A DNA stretch of 64,000 nt from JAGVPT01 sp049578505 (lineage in GTDB: Bacteria > Bacteroidota > Ignavibacteria > UBA10030 > UBA8401), in the NCBI GenBank assembly GCA_049578505.1, contig JBAUMC010000039.1, forward strand, positions 62,001-126,000, given 5' to 3'. Positions 51,049 to 60,052 of the stretch are shown in pieces. Both the position numbers and the translations under genes were made by a program. The notes under the pieces are model-generated. The model searched no databases and was not told the DNA's origin. It saw only the letters and a program-made list of their open reading frames with translations. Each line of letters starts with the position of its first letter. Within the stretch, counting starts at the first letter, position 1.

Positions 51049-52380
51049 ATGGAATTATTCGAATACCCTAAACCATCAACAAAGCAAAGTGTTAGCGCCC
51101 CCCTCGCTGAACGTGTACGTCCGAAGACCCTCGGTGAGTTCGTCGGTCAAGCACATCTGCTTGGTGAAGGGAAGCCGCTTCGCTTGATGATCGAGAGCGA
51201 CGAACTTCGTTCAATTATTTTATGGGGGCCGCCGGGAACAGGAAAAACTACGCTGGCCCGCATCGTCGCAAATCAGACGCACGCTGAATTTTTTTCGCTG
51301 AACGCTGTTGCTTCAGGAGTCAAAGAAGTCCGTGAAGTGATTGCAAAAGCCGAAAAGTTCCGGAAGCAGCTTGCGAAAAGGACGGTTTTGTTTATCGACG
51401 AGATTCATCGCTTCAACAAGGCTCAGCAGGATGCACTGCTCCACTCGGTTGAAGACGGTGTTATTATTCTCATTGGCGCGACGACCGAAAACCCGTCCTT
51501 CGAAGTGATCTCGCCGTTGCTCTCGCGTGCGCGGGTCTATGTGCTTGAGCCTTTGGGAAAACTTGAACTTGAAAAAATACTCGTCCAGGCGTTGGCAGTT
51601 GATTCCATCATCACCCAAGACAAAGTGGAAATTTCGGACAAGGATTTTCTTTTTCTGCTCTCCGGCGGCGATGCGCGGATGATGCTGAACGGGCTGGAGA
51701 GTGCTTTTTACTTTGTGAAGCCCGATGCCAAGGGTATCAGGAAAATTTCGAAACAGGTGCTCGAAGATGCGTTTCAGCGGAAGTATACTATTTACGATAA
51801 GAAGGGGGAACAGCATTACGACACCATTTCCGCATTTATCAAAAGCATGAGGGGTTGCGACCCCGACGCCGCAATTTATTGGATGGCGCGAATGCTCGAC
51901 GGCGGCGAGGACCCAAAATTTATTGCACGAAGGATGATTGTTTTGGCTTCTGAGGACATCGGGAACGCGGACCCCTTTGCATCTGTCGTTGCGACGAATT
52001 GTTTTACGGCTGTCGATTATGTCGGCATGCCGGAAGCGCGGATTATCTTATCACAGGCGGCGGCATATCTTGCTTCAGCGCCAAAAAGCAATGCGTCGTA
52101 TGTCGCGATCGCTGAGGCGTTGGCAGATGTCACATCGCTGCCAAACCTTCCAGTGCCCCTCCATCTTCGCAATGCTCCAACAAATCTGATGAAAGAACTC
52201 GGTTACGGCGAGGAATACAAATACGGCCACAATTTTGAAAATCATTTTGTTGAGCAGCAATATCTTCCCGATAACCTCAAGGATAAATTGTATTACCGTC
52301 CGACGGATAACGGAAAAGAAAAATCGTTGAAAGAAAGATTGGAATTATGGTGGAAGAAGAAAAGAGGAAATAATCAGTGA
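51049..52380 (+). CDS. rarA: Replication-associated recombination protein A
   Basis: A 443-residue AAA+ ATPase of the RarA/MgsA/WRNIP1 family acting at stalled forks. Walker A is GPPGTGKTT, Walker B LFIDEIHRFNKAQQDALL, sensor 1 GATTENPSFEV. The C-terminal tetramerisation domain contains MRGCDPDAAIYWMARMLDGGEDPKFIARRM. The frame is open upstream into the divIC gene, but the ATG at 51049 starts the conserved part. The last codons (GNNQ) run into a 7-nt repeat array that fills the gap to the ROK kinase gene. Confidence 0.95.
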   Translation: MELFEYPKPSTKQSVSAPLAERVRPKTLGEFVGQAHLLGEGKPLRLMIESDELRSIILWGPPGTGKTTLARIVANQTHAEFFSLNAVASGVKEVREVIAKAEKFRKQLAKRTVLFIDEIHRFNKAQQDALLHSVEDGVIILIGATTENPSFEVISPLLSRARVYVLEPLGKLELEKILVQALAVDSIITQDKVEISDKDFLFLLSGGDARMMLNGLESAFYFVKPDAKGIRKISKQVLEDAFQRKYTIYDKKGEQHYDTISAFIKSMRGCDPDAAIYWMARMLDGGEDPKFIARRMIVLASEDIGNADPFASVVATNCFTAVDYVGMPEARIILSQAAAYLASAPKSNASYVAIAEALADVTSLPNLPVPLHLRNAPTNLMKELGYGEEYKYGHNFENHFVEQQYLPDNLKDKLYYRPTDNGKEKSLKERLELWWKKKRGNNQ

Positions 52381-52476
52381 GCAGTGAACAGTAAACAGTT
52401 AGTGACCATTTGATATGAAGTTCGGTCCACAAGCTTCGGACCACGGACTACAAACTAAGGACTACGGACCTACAAA
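52373..52476. repeat. 7-nt-period repeat array between rarA and ROK kinase
   Basis: Fourteen heptamers in one register (52373-52470) from the last rarA codons to 6 nt before the next ATG. Early units end CAGTN (AGCAGTG, AACAGTA, AACAGTT). Later units end GGACT or GGACC (TCGGACC at 52436, ACGGACT at 52443, AAGGACT at 52457, ACGGACC at 52464). Units between (52401-52421) are decayed. There is no inverted arrangement. Confidence 0.7.
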
Positions 52477-53430
52477 ATGCCTCAACTACATTACGCTGTC
52501 GGCGTCGATTTAGGCGGTACCACAATCAAGACCGGAGTAGTAAGTTCTGCAGGGAAAATCATTGCTCAGTCAAGATATCCAACGTTCGGGGAACAGGGTC
52601 CGAAAGCTGTCGTTGCTCAAATCCGTAAATCGATCGAGGAAGTGTTAATCAAAGCAAAAGGAAAAGCTCTCCGCGGCATCGGTATTGGCGCTCCAGGCAT
52701 TGTCGATGAAAAAGGAGGAATAGTAAAAGACCCCCCCAACTTTGCAGATTGGCATAACGTTGCGTTAGGAAATGCAATTGCAAAAATGTTCAAGCTCAAC
52801 GTCAAAGTGGAGAACGATGCGAATGTAGCTGCGATCGCTGAAGCGAAGTTTGGCGCTGGGAAGCAGCATCCGAATTTTCTCTTCGTAATCTGGGGAACGG
52901 GAGTGGGAGGCGGGATTATCTTAAACGGAAACATCTATCGCGGTCCCTTCGGCGGGGCGGGTGAAATCGGGCATGTGAGCATTGACTATAATGGCTTGCA
53001 GTGCAACTGCGGAGCAAGGGGATGCGTAGAAGCTTATATCGGCCAGCGGCACCTTTCACGGCGCACGGTTGACCGGTTGAAAAATTATCCCGGGTCCGCG
53101 ATCCTGAAACTTGCCGGCGGAGATCCTTCCAAGGTGGAGCCGAAATATATTTCGCAAGCGGCCCTCAAAGGAGACAAACTTGCGCGTGAAATTTTCACCG
53201 AAGCCGGGACGCTCCTGGGTGTGGCTCTCGGGTCCGTCTTGAATACCATTGATTTGCGGGTGATTATCATTGGGGGGGGGATTTCTGCCGCAGGAGACTT
53301 TGTTTTCCATGCGATCAAAAAATCAGTTCAGGCGCATGTTATGAAGCCGATGCGGGAAGACATCATCGTGCTTCCGGCAAAGCTGGGAAATTCCGCAGGA
53401 ATTCTCGGCGCGGCGGGGCTCGTTCTGTAA
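52477..53430 (+). CDS. ROK family sugar kinase
   Basis: A 317-residue ROK-family kinase that probably phosphorylates glucose or another hexose. The phosphate loop is VGVDLGGTTIKTGVVS, with the catalytic/ATP segment ENDANVAAIAEAKFGAG, GTGVGGGIILNGNIYRG, HVSIDYNGLQCNCGARGCVEAYI with the zinc ligands of the ROK Cys-rich loop, and IIGGGISAAGD for adenine contact. Full length. The start is a single ATG following the repeat array. lptD starts 8-26 nt after its stop. Confidence 0.93.
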   Translation: MPQLHYAVGVDLGGTTIKTGVVSSAGKIIAQSRYPTFGEQGPKAVVAQIRKSIEEVLIKAKGKALRGIGIGAPGIVDEKGGIVKDPPNFADWHNVALGNAIAKMFKLNVKVENDANVAAIAEAKFGAGKQHPNFLFVIWGTGVGGGIILNGNIYRGPFGGAGEIGHVSIDYNGLQCNCGARGCVEAYIGQRHLSRRTVDRLKNYPGSAILKLAGGDPSKVEPKYISQAALKGDKLAREIFTEAGTLLGVALGSVLNTIDLRVIIIGGGISAAGDFVFHAIKKSVQAHVMKPMREDIIVLPAKLGNSAGILGAAGLVL

Positions 53431-53456
53431 CTACGGGATTGCACGATTGTGCAGTA

Positions 53457-56120
53457 ATGACAAAAAGAAACCAAAAACTTTCTACGATAGAGACTCTGCG
53501 ATTTCACAGTTTGCATTTTGTATCTCACCGGATTTTTCCCGCGGTTCTCCTTCTCCATCTATCGATCTACCATTCCTCTCTTGCTCAGGCTGCAGACTCC
53601 CTTGTTACCTCAAAGGTTGATACCGTAGCTCGGCAGGATACGACGAAGAAGAAGGTATCAGGGATAGATACGAGCGTCGTCTATTCGGCGATCGATTCGA
53701 TCGTTTATTCGTACCCTAAAAGAGTGATGCAGATGTACGGAAAGGGAGACGTTAAGTACCGTACGCTCGGACTGAAGTCTGAGCGCATCGACGTGAACTG
53801 GAACGATAATAATCTGGAATCGTACGGTGTGCTCGACTCATCGAAAATCGGCAAGACAGATTCGTTAAAAAAATTATACCGCGGCACGCCGGTCATGATT
53901 GACGGCGGTGAGACGTATGAGGGGTGGAAGATCGGCTACAATTTCAAATCGCAAAAAGGGCTCATCACGCTCGGACAAACAGAAATGGAGCAGAGCTATT
54001 ATCATGGTGAGCAGATCAAGAAGGTCGACAAAAATATGCTGTTTATTGCCAACGGTATCTTTACGTCGTGCGACCTCGATCACCCGCACTACTTTTTTTT
54101 CAGCCCGCGAATGAGGGTGACTCTGCAAGACAAAATTGTTGCCGAGCCGATTTACCTTTATATCGCAGACGTTCCGGTATTCGCTCTGCCGTTCGGAGTC
54201 TTTCCGAGCCAGGGGGGGCGCCGTTCCGGCATCATCACTCCAACGTATGGCGAAGACGCGCTTCGCGGAAAGTACATCAGTCATCTCGGCTACTACGATG
54301 CGATCAGCGATTATACAGATTTGGCTGTTGCGGGCGATTGGTACCCTGAGGGCGGCTGGGCGGCATATTCAAGCTTTCGCTATGCAAAGAGGTACGATTT
54401 CACCGGCACACTATCGGGGAATTACTCCCGCCTGCTTATCGGCGAGCCGAGTGACTATAATCGTGAAGATCAATCGAACTATCGGGTGAATCTGACACAT
54501 AGCCAGGAGTTTGATCCGACAACCCGCCTTGATGTCAACTTTACGTTCGCGAGCAACAATTCATACCAAACGAGCAATAACTACGACGACTACCTGCAGC
54601 AGCAAATTTATTCCAATGCAACACTGAACAAATCGTGGGAAGGGACAAACAACAGCATGAGTCTTAATGTCTCCAGAACTCAAGATTTAATTCTGGGGAA
54701 TATCACATCGACGATCCCAACAATTAATTTTACCCATTCGCAAAGTTACCCGTTCCGCAGTGAAAAACAATCGCGGGGGCTATCAAACGTCTCCGGCTCA
54801 GATTACAATTGGTACGAATTGATCGGCCTTAGTTACAGTGGTCAATTTATGAATGAGGATAACAAAACGGCAACAACCGACACCGTAACCTATCCGGGGG
54901 GGTTCGTCCACTATAATCGGTTGGGGGTTTCGCACAGTTTTACTCTGAACGCTTCCCCCAAAGCCGGCTATTTTACCGTTTCCCCCTCCTTCAATTACAC
55001 CGAGCGATGGTACGACAAAAGCGTCACAGTCGACAGCGTAAACCGCACTACGGACGGCCCGGTATTAAGAGATGTCAACGGATTTGACGCTGTGCGGTTT
55101 TTTAATATGGGTGTTTCCGCTTCGACTAAGTTGTACGGTATGTTTCAGCCGCCAATTCCGGGTGTCGCCGGTTTTCGGCACACGATAACGCCGAGCCTTT
55201 CGTACAGTTATCAGCCCGATTTTTCGAAACCGGGTTGGGGATATTACGGAACGTACCGGGACACGCTCGGCAGACAAGTTTCGTACGACCGATTTCAGAA
55301 AGAGGTCTACGGCGGTGCCCCCGTGGGCGAGTCGCAGGCAATAGGTCTCAATGTCGGAAATTTGTTCGAAATGAAAACCGAAGATAAGGATTCGGTTAAC
55401 AAAGGGAGCAAATACCAATTAATGAACCTCGGGGCATCAATGTCGTACAACTTTGCGGCGGACCAATTCAAGTTGTCGGACCTTGCGCTCACTTATCGGA
55501 CCGACGTCGGCCAATATCTTGGCATCAGCGGCAGCAACAATTACCGCTTTTATGATTACAGCACGCTGCTCAACCAGCGTGTCAACAAGTTATTGCTCAG
55601 CGAAGGGAAGGGGATCGCCGAACTTACGAATTTCAATATTAGTCTTTCGACTTCACTCCATGGGGAGAAGAAAAAAAGAGAAACCGATATTCATCCTGCC
55701 GACACAACAGCAAATAGCGGAACTCAGCCGGCCTCGTTTCAGCAGAATGGTTTCCATGGCTTATACGACGAAGAGCTGCCCGATTTCAGTATTCCATGGA
55801 ACCTCGGTCTGACATTCAGTTTCGCGCAAAGTCAGGAAAATCCCCTCGTCAAAAGCCGCACGGCAGATCTCAACGCTAATCTGGGGTTTAATCTGACAGA
55901 GAATTGGAAATTTTCCGCTACCGGAAGCTATGACGTTATTAACCGGCAAGTTGCAGCGCCGCGCATCACCATCGACCGGGACCTTCATTGCTGGACGATG
56001 AATTTCAGCTGGGTGCCAAGCGGAGCGCTCCAAGGCTACAGGTTCGAGCTCAAACTAAAAGCGCCGCAGCTGCAGGACATCAAGTTGACGAAACAAAGCA
56101 TCAACAGCGGGTATGAATAA
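53457..56120 (+). CDS. LptD-like outer-membrane LPS assembly protein
   Basis: An 887-residue outer-membrane barrel predicted to insert LPS, with LptE and LptA elsewhere. The long N-terminal region includes a hydrophobic signal (AVLLLHLSIYHSSLAQA). The OstA-like jellyroll covers about 80-190 (GDVKYRTLGLKSERIDVNWNDN, FISRANGIFTSC-type strand). The conserved LptD-family segment DVPVFALPFGVFPSQGGRRSGIITPTYG starts the barrel, which has many alternating strands (SYSYQPDFSKPGWGYYG, NFSWVPSG) to the end. An upstream TTG at 53439 is in frame, but the ATG at 53457 gives a more usual signal. The Asn/Tyr-rich character is unlike proteobacterial LptD. Confidence 0.86.
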   Translation: MTKRNQKLSTIETLRFHSLHFVSHRIFPAVLLLHLSIYHSSLAQAADSLVTSKVDTVARQDTTKKKVSGIDTSVVYSAIDSIVYSYPKRVMQMYGKGDVKYRTLGLKSERIDVNWNDNNLESYGVLDSSKIGKTDSLKKLYRGTPVMIDGGETYEGWKIGYNFKSQKGLITLGQTEMEQSYYHGEQIKKVDKNMLFIANGIFTSCDLDHPHYFFFSPRMRVTLQDKIVAEPIYLYIADVPVFALPFGVFPSQGGRRSGIITPTYGEDALRGKYISHLGYYDAISDYTDLAVAGDWYPEGGWAAYSSFRYAKRYDFTGTLSGNYSRLLIGEPSDYNREDQSNYRVNLTHSQEFDPTTRLDVNFTFASNNSYQTSNNYDDYLQQQIYSNATLNKSWEGTNNSMSLNVSRTQDLILGNITSTIPTINFTHSQSYPFRSEKQSRGLSNVSGSDYNWYELIGLSYSGQFMNEDNKTATTDTVTYPGGFVHYNRLGVSHSFTLNASPKAGYFTVSPSFNYTERWYDKSVTVDSVNRTTDGPVLRDVNGFDAVRFFNMGVSASTKLYGMFQPPIPGVAGFRHTITPSLSYSYQPDFSKPGWGYYGTYRDTLGRQVSYDRFQKEVYGGAPVGESQAIGLNVGNLFEMKTEDKDSVNKGSKYQLMNLGASMSYNFAADQFKLSDLALTYRTDVGQYLGISGSNNYRFYDYSTLLNQRVNKLLLSEGKGIAELTNFNISLSTSLHGEKKKRETDIHPADTTANSGTQPASFQQNGFHGLYDEELPDFSIPWNLGLTFSFAQSQENPLVKSRTADLNANLGFNLTENWKFSATGSYDVINRQVAAPRITIDRDLHCWTMNFSWVPSGALQGYRFELKLKAPQLQDIKLTKQSINSGYE

Positions 56121-56227
56121 GAGTGAGAAGTTAAAAGTGAAAAGTCAGAGGTAAAAGTTCTTTGGCTAATATATTTTGATTCGTAATTTTTCACTTTTAA
56201 CTTTTCACTTTACATTGACGCGATAGT
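56121..56227. repeat. 7-nt-period inverted repeat array between lptD and the DUF255 gene
   Basis: Fifteen heptamers in one register fill the whole gap from the lptD stop to 2 nt before the ATG. Left arm: GAGTGAG, AAGTTAA, AAGTGAA, AAGTCAG. Right arm: TAATTTT, TCACTTT (56191), TAACTTT (56198), TCACTTT (56205). Left 56121-56143 and right 56188-56210 pair at 21 of 23 positions. The central 45 nt are decayed. Confidence 0.72.
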
Positions 56228-58351
56228 ATGGAAAAGCCGAGCGTAAAACCGAATCGCCTCTTCAAGGAGAAAAGCCCCTACCTTCTCCAGCATGCCTTTA
56301 ATCCCGTCGACTGGTACTCGTGGGGGGATGAAGCGTTTGAGGCGGCGCGTCGGGACGAGAAGCCGATTTTTTTGTCGATCGGTTATTCGACGTGCCATTG
56401 GTGCCATGTGATGGAGCACGAATCGTTCGAAAACGATTCGATTGCCGGAATTATGAATAAATATTTCATCTGCATCAAGGTCGACCGCGAAGAACGTCCC
56501 GATGTTGATAAAGTCTATATGAGCGCTGTCCAGGCGATGACCGGCAGTGGAGGCTGGCCTCTATCAATTTTTTTGACGCCCGAATTAAAACCGTTTTATG
56601 GAGGTACGTATTTTCCGCCAAGTGACGCCAATGGCCGCCCGGGTTTTCCGACTGTGCTGGAACGTATTCACCAAGTATGGGAGGAGGAGCGGGAAAAGGT
56701 TGTCGATTCGGGAAATCGATTAATTGCTCTGCTTCAACAAGAGAAAGGAGTCCTTCAGAATGGTATCACCGTCGACGAATCCCTCTTGAATAAAACCTAT
56801 CACCAGCTCGCGGCACAGTACGACCCAAAATACGGGGGATTCGGCAACGGACCGAAATTTCCCCGACCCGTGGTGTTGAATTTTCTTTTCCGGTACCATG
56901 CCCGTTCGCAGGATGCAGAGGCGTTGAGGATGGCCATCGTAACTCTTCAGGCCATGGCTCGAGGCGGCATGTATGACCATCTTGGCGGCGGATTTCACCG
57001 GTACTCTGTCGACGACCAATGGCGGGTACCACATTTTGAAAAAATGCTTTACGATCAGGCACAGCTTGTCAATTCATATCTTGACGCGTTTCAGATAACG
57101 CACGACGAATTTTACTCGCGTGTCGCCCGTGAGACGCTTGACTATGTTTTGCGCGATATGACGGCCCCGGAAGGCGGTTTCTATTCTGCCGAGGATGCGG
57201 ACAGCGCGGAGCCGGGGAATCCATTTCATGCTTCCGAAGGGGCATTTTATGTTTGGACAAAAGAAGAGATCGAACGCATTCTGCAAAACGATAGTGCAAA
57301 ATTGTTCTGCCATCATTTCGGCGTCGACAAATATGGTAACGCTCTTTCGGATCCCCACGGAGAATTTCAAGGGAAGAATATTTTGTTCAGCCCGTTCACT
57401 ATCGACCAGACCGCCAAGTTTTTTTCGGTGGACGAAGTAAAAGTAAAGGGAGTGATTGAAGACGCAAAGACAAAATTGTTTGGTGCCAGGTCTCAACGTC
57501 CGAAGCCGCAGCGGGATGATAAGATCATCACGGCATGGAATGGCTTGATGATAAGTGCATTTGCCAGAGGATCACACACTTTGGGCGAACCGCGGTATGC
57601 CGAAGCGGCAGAGCACGCAGCTCGATTTGTTTCAGACGTTCTCTACGATCGCCTGACAAAAACTCTCCACCGCCGATATCGGGATGGCGAGACTAAGTTT
57701 GAAGCGCAGCTAGACGATTTTACTTTCTTTATTCAGGGGTTGATCGATCTTTATGAAGCGACGTCCGAAATTGAATGGCTCAAACTGGCTCTGGAACTTC
57801 ATGGAGTGCAAGTTGCCTTGTTTTGGGATTCGTCGGAAGGGGGCTTTTTTGATTTCTCCGGCAAAGACAAATCTATTCTTCTTCGGACAAAGGAAACGTA
57901 TGACGGCGCAGAGCCGGCGGGAAATTCTGCCGCAGCGCTGAATCTGTTGCGGCTTTCACAAATGACCGACGATGCTCTTCTAAAGAAGCAAACTGAAACC
58001 GTAATGAATTTTTTTAACACGATGCTGCAACAAGCGTCACACGCTATGCCCCAAATGATGGTCGCGTTTGCACTCTATCTCGGCGTTCCGAAGCAGATTG
58101 TCGTTGCGGGAAATAGAAATTCGCCGAACATGTCAGAGTTTTTAAGAGAAATTGCGCGCCATTTTTTGCCCAACAGGATTCTGTTATTTGCTGACGGTGC
58201 GGCGGGTCAAAAGTTTCTTTCTGAGCGATTGCCTTTCGTCAAATCAATGGTCCCGGAGGGTGGTCTTACGACCGCCTACATCTGCGAGAACTACTCGTGT
58301 GATCTGCCGGTGCACGACGTCGCGAAATTCGGGGCACTTCTCGACAAATAA
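56228..58351 (+). CDS. Thioredoxin-domain protein of the DUF255/YyaL family
   Basis: A 707-residue protein. The N-terminal thioredoxin-like domain has Cys56-x-x-Cys59 in YSTCHWCHVMEHESFE and cis-Pro in WPLSIFLTPE. Behind it, a helical (alpha/alpha)6-barrel-like region runs to the end (KFPRPVVLNFLFRYHA, FGGTYDHLGGGFHRYSVD-type segments, RDDKIITAWNGLMISAF). This is the conserved DUF255 layout, related to N-acylglucosamine 2-epimerase barrels. Function is unknown; a redox role linked to glycan or protein folding has been suggested. The C-terminal tail carries CENYSCDLPV. Confidence 0.9.
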   Translation: MEKPSVKPNRLFKEKSPYLLQHAFNPVDWYSWGDEAFEAARRDEKPIFLSIGYSTCHWCHVMEHESFENDSIAGIMNKYFICIKVDREERPDVDKVYMSAVQAMTGSGGWPLSIFLTPELKPFYGGTYFPPSDANGRPGFPTVLERIHQVWEEEREKVVDSGNRLIALLQQEKGVLQNGITVDESLLNKTYHQLAAQYDPKYGGFGNGPKFPRPVVLNFLFRYHARSQDAEALRMAIVTLQAMARGGMYDHLGGGFHRYSVDDQWRVPHFEKMLYDQAQLVNSYLDAFQITHDEFYSRVARETLDYVLRDMTAPEGGFYSAEDADSAEPGNPFHASEGAFYVWTKEEIERILQNDSAKLFCHHFGVDKYGNALSDPHGEFQGKNILFSPFTIDQTAKFFSVDEVKVKGVIEDAKTKLFGARSQRPKPQRDDKIITAWNGLMISAFARGSHTLGEPRYAEAAEHAARFVSDVLYDRLTKTLHRRYRDGETKFEAQLDDFTFFIQGLIDLYEATSEIEWLKLALELHGVQVALFWDSSEGGFFDFSGKDKSILLRTKETYDGAEPAGNSAAALNLLRLSQMTDDALLKKQTETVMNFFNTMLQQASHAMPQMMVAFALYLGVPKQIVVAGNRNSPNMSEFLREIARHFLPNRILLFADGAAGQKFLSERLPFVKSMVPEGGLTTAYICENYSCDLPVHDVAKFGALLDK

Positions 58352-58907
58352 CCAGTTCTCAATTCTACCCAGTAACACCATCCTTTCGGGATGTACTTCG
58401 ATCCAGCTTCGCTAACCGTTTTTCCTGAGGCTTCATTATCCTCTTTGAATCCCAGCGGTGAAAATCACGTCGTCGGGAAGCATGGATTGAATCGTTCGTT
58501 GCGCAAATCCCAAAGGTGATCAGGACATGGAGGTATCGCTCGAATACTTGGGGTTTTAACTCTATAGGACTTCGCCCGGACTGATTTCTAGACGCACTGG
58601 CAGTTTTTCACTTGCTTCCTTCCCACCGCATTTCACATCAATCTAAAACGAAAAGATACGTCATCCGGCGGAGTGTAATAAGGGGGCTATCCAGCGGCTT
58701 GAAAAATATTGAAAATTTGTTATTGCAAATTCAATTCTAACTATTTATCTTATTTCACGCATGAATATTGACCGGAAAGATTGATGTCCGGCCCTTTCAT
58801 GGGAAGTTTTTTCCTCGGTATTACGTCGATAAAGACTAACCTCGTTTTCTCGAGCTAAGGCGTTGAAACAATCCTTGTCGTAATAAACTCAAAGGAGGAT
58901 TCATTAA
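58352..58907. other. Long non-coding gap upstream of the STAS gene
   Basis: About 555 nt with no ORF and no array. A strong Shine-Dalgarno AAAGGAGG (58891-58898) serves the STAS gene. A short hairpin CATCC-TTTCG-GGATG-like sits near 58380, and CCGGA/TCCGG at 58770-58795 makes another. The promoter of the downstream cluster must be here, but I saw no confident -35/-10 pair. An unannotated leader or RNA is possible. Confidence 0.5.
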
Positions 58908-59252
58908 ATGAAGTTAAAAGTCGCCACTGAAAAGAATGGTGAAGTTCTTATTATTGAGCCAAAAGGCGCGCTTGTTGGAGGCGAAGAGACCGATGAGTTG
59001 CGGAACGCGGTAGCAGAATCCATCGAGAAGGGGAACAAGAAGCTTATTGTTGATCTGGGAAAAGTTACCTACATGAATTCGACAGCAATAGGTGCGTTGG
59101 TTTCAGCGCACACTTCATACGCAAATCGAAAAGGGAAAATAGTGCTGTGCAATGTCAACAAGAATATTAAAAACATTTTTGTGGTCACGAAGCTATCCAT
59201 GATTTTTCAGGTTGCCGAAGGCCGCCCGGAAGCAATAACGGTATTCTCGTAA
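58908..59252 (+). CDS. STAS-domain anti-sigma factor antagonist
   Basis: A 114-residue STAS-domain protein of the SpoIIAA/RsbV type. Residues 10-110 cover the fold, with VTYMNSTAIGALVSAH placing a phosphorylatable Ser58 in the position of the family 'D/NSTGLG' site. It would be controlled by a serine kinase of the RsbW/SpoIIAB class, but no such gene is adjacent. The strong Shine-Dalgarno box AAAGGAGG is 9 nt from the ATG. exbB starts 58 nt later on the same strand. Confidence 0.88.
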   Translation: MKLKVATEKNGEVLIIEPKGALVGGEETDELRNAVAESIEKGNKKLIVDLGKVTYMNSTAIGALVSAHTSYANRKGKIVLCNVNKNIKNIFVVTKLSMIFQVAEGRPEAITVFS

Positions 59253-59310
59253 TTTTTTTCGAATGCAAATTCTTCATACCATAACATTATTATTTTAAGG
59301 AGTATCTTTT

Positions 59311-60030
59311 ATGAAACAAGGAATGTTCAACACAATCCTGATAGTGGCTGCATTCTTGATCGGGTTTGCTATTTTTCAATTCTTGCTTCCAGAGTTTATA
59401 CAGAAGGGTGGGCCGTTAGTGGTGGCATTGCTCGCACTTTCTATCATGGTTGTCACGTACGTCTTTGAACGGCTCTTATCGCTCCGTAAAGCGCAGGGAA
59501 AAGCAGCACTGGAAAAATTTTTAGCGGCATTAATTAAACACGTTTCGGCCGGAGAACTCGATGCCGCAATTGCCGCATGCGACGGCCAGCGCGGCTCCCT
59601 TGCCAATATTATCAAATCGGGTCTCGAACGATTCCGCGAAATTTCCAGCGACAAGGGAATGGACGGAAAAGACAAGATGACCGAAGTGCAGCGTGTCATT
59701 GAAGAAGCGACGATGCTTGAAATGCCGATTTTGGAAAAAAACCTCATCGCTCTCTCGACGATCGCTTCAATTGCAACGATGGTCGGATTGCTTGGAACGG
59801 TTATCGGTATGATTCGTGCATTCGCTGCGTTGGCGCATGCCGGTTCTGCCGATGCGGTGCAGCTTTCGCAGGGTATTTCTGAAGCGTTGATCAACACGGC
59901 GGGCGGAATCTCGATCGCTATTGCATCAATTGTCAGCTATAATTTTTTTACAACGAAGATTGACGGAATGACCTACATGATTGATGAAGCAAGCTACGAC
60001 ATAATACAAAATTTGAAATCGAAACTTTAA
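59311..60030 (+). CDS. exbB: ExbB/TolQ/MotA family proton channel
   Basis: A 239-residue inner-membrane protein, half of the proton-driven motor that powers TonB. Helix 1 is at about 6-25, helix 2 at 29-50, then the cytoplasmic loop (AACDGQRGSLANIIKSGLERF), and two helices at about 155-175 and 195-215 (IALSTIASIATMVGLLGTVIGMIRAF with the pore-lining Thr/Gly, and EALINTAGGISIAIASIVSYNFF). It starts the exbB-exbD-exbD-tonB operon. The spacing to the exbD gene is 22 nt. Confidence 0.95.
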   Translation: MKQGMFNTILIVAAFLIGFAIFQFLLPEFIQKGGPLVVALLALSIMVVTYVFERLLSLRKAQGKAALEKFLAALIKHVSAGELDAAIAACDGQRGSLANIIKSGLERFREISSDKGMDGKDKMTEVQRVIEEATMLEMPILEKNLIALSTIASIATMVGLLGTVIGMIRAFAALAHAGSADAVQLSQGISEALINTAGGISIAIASIVSYNFFTTKIDGMTYMIDEASYDIIQNLKSKL

Positions 60031-60052
60031 CAGCAAGTAGAAAGAGGCACGT

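Noticed and set aside
33140..56227. Repeat arrays as CRISPR
   Set aside because: Units are 7-10 nt without unique spacers of CRISPR length and without cas genes.
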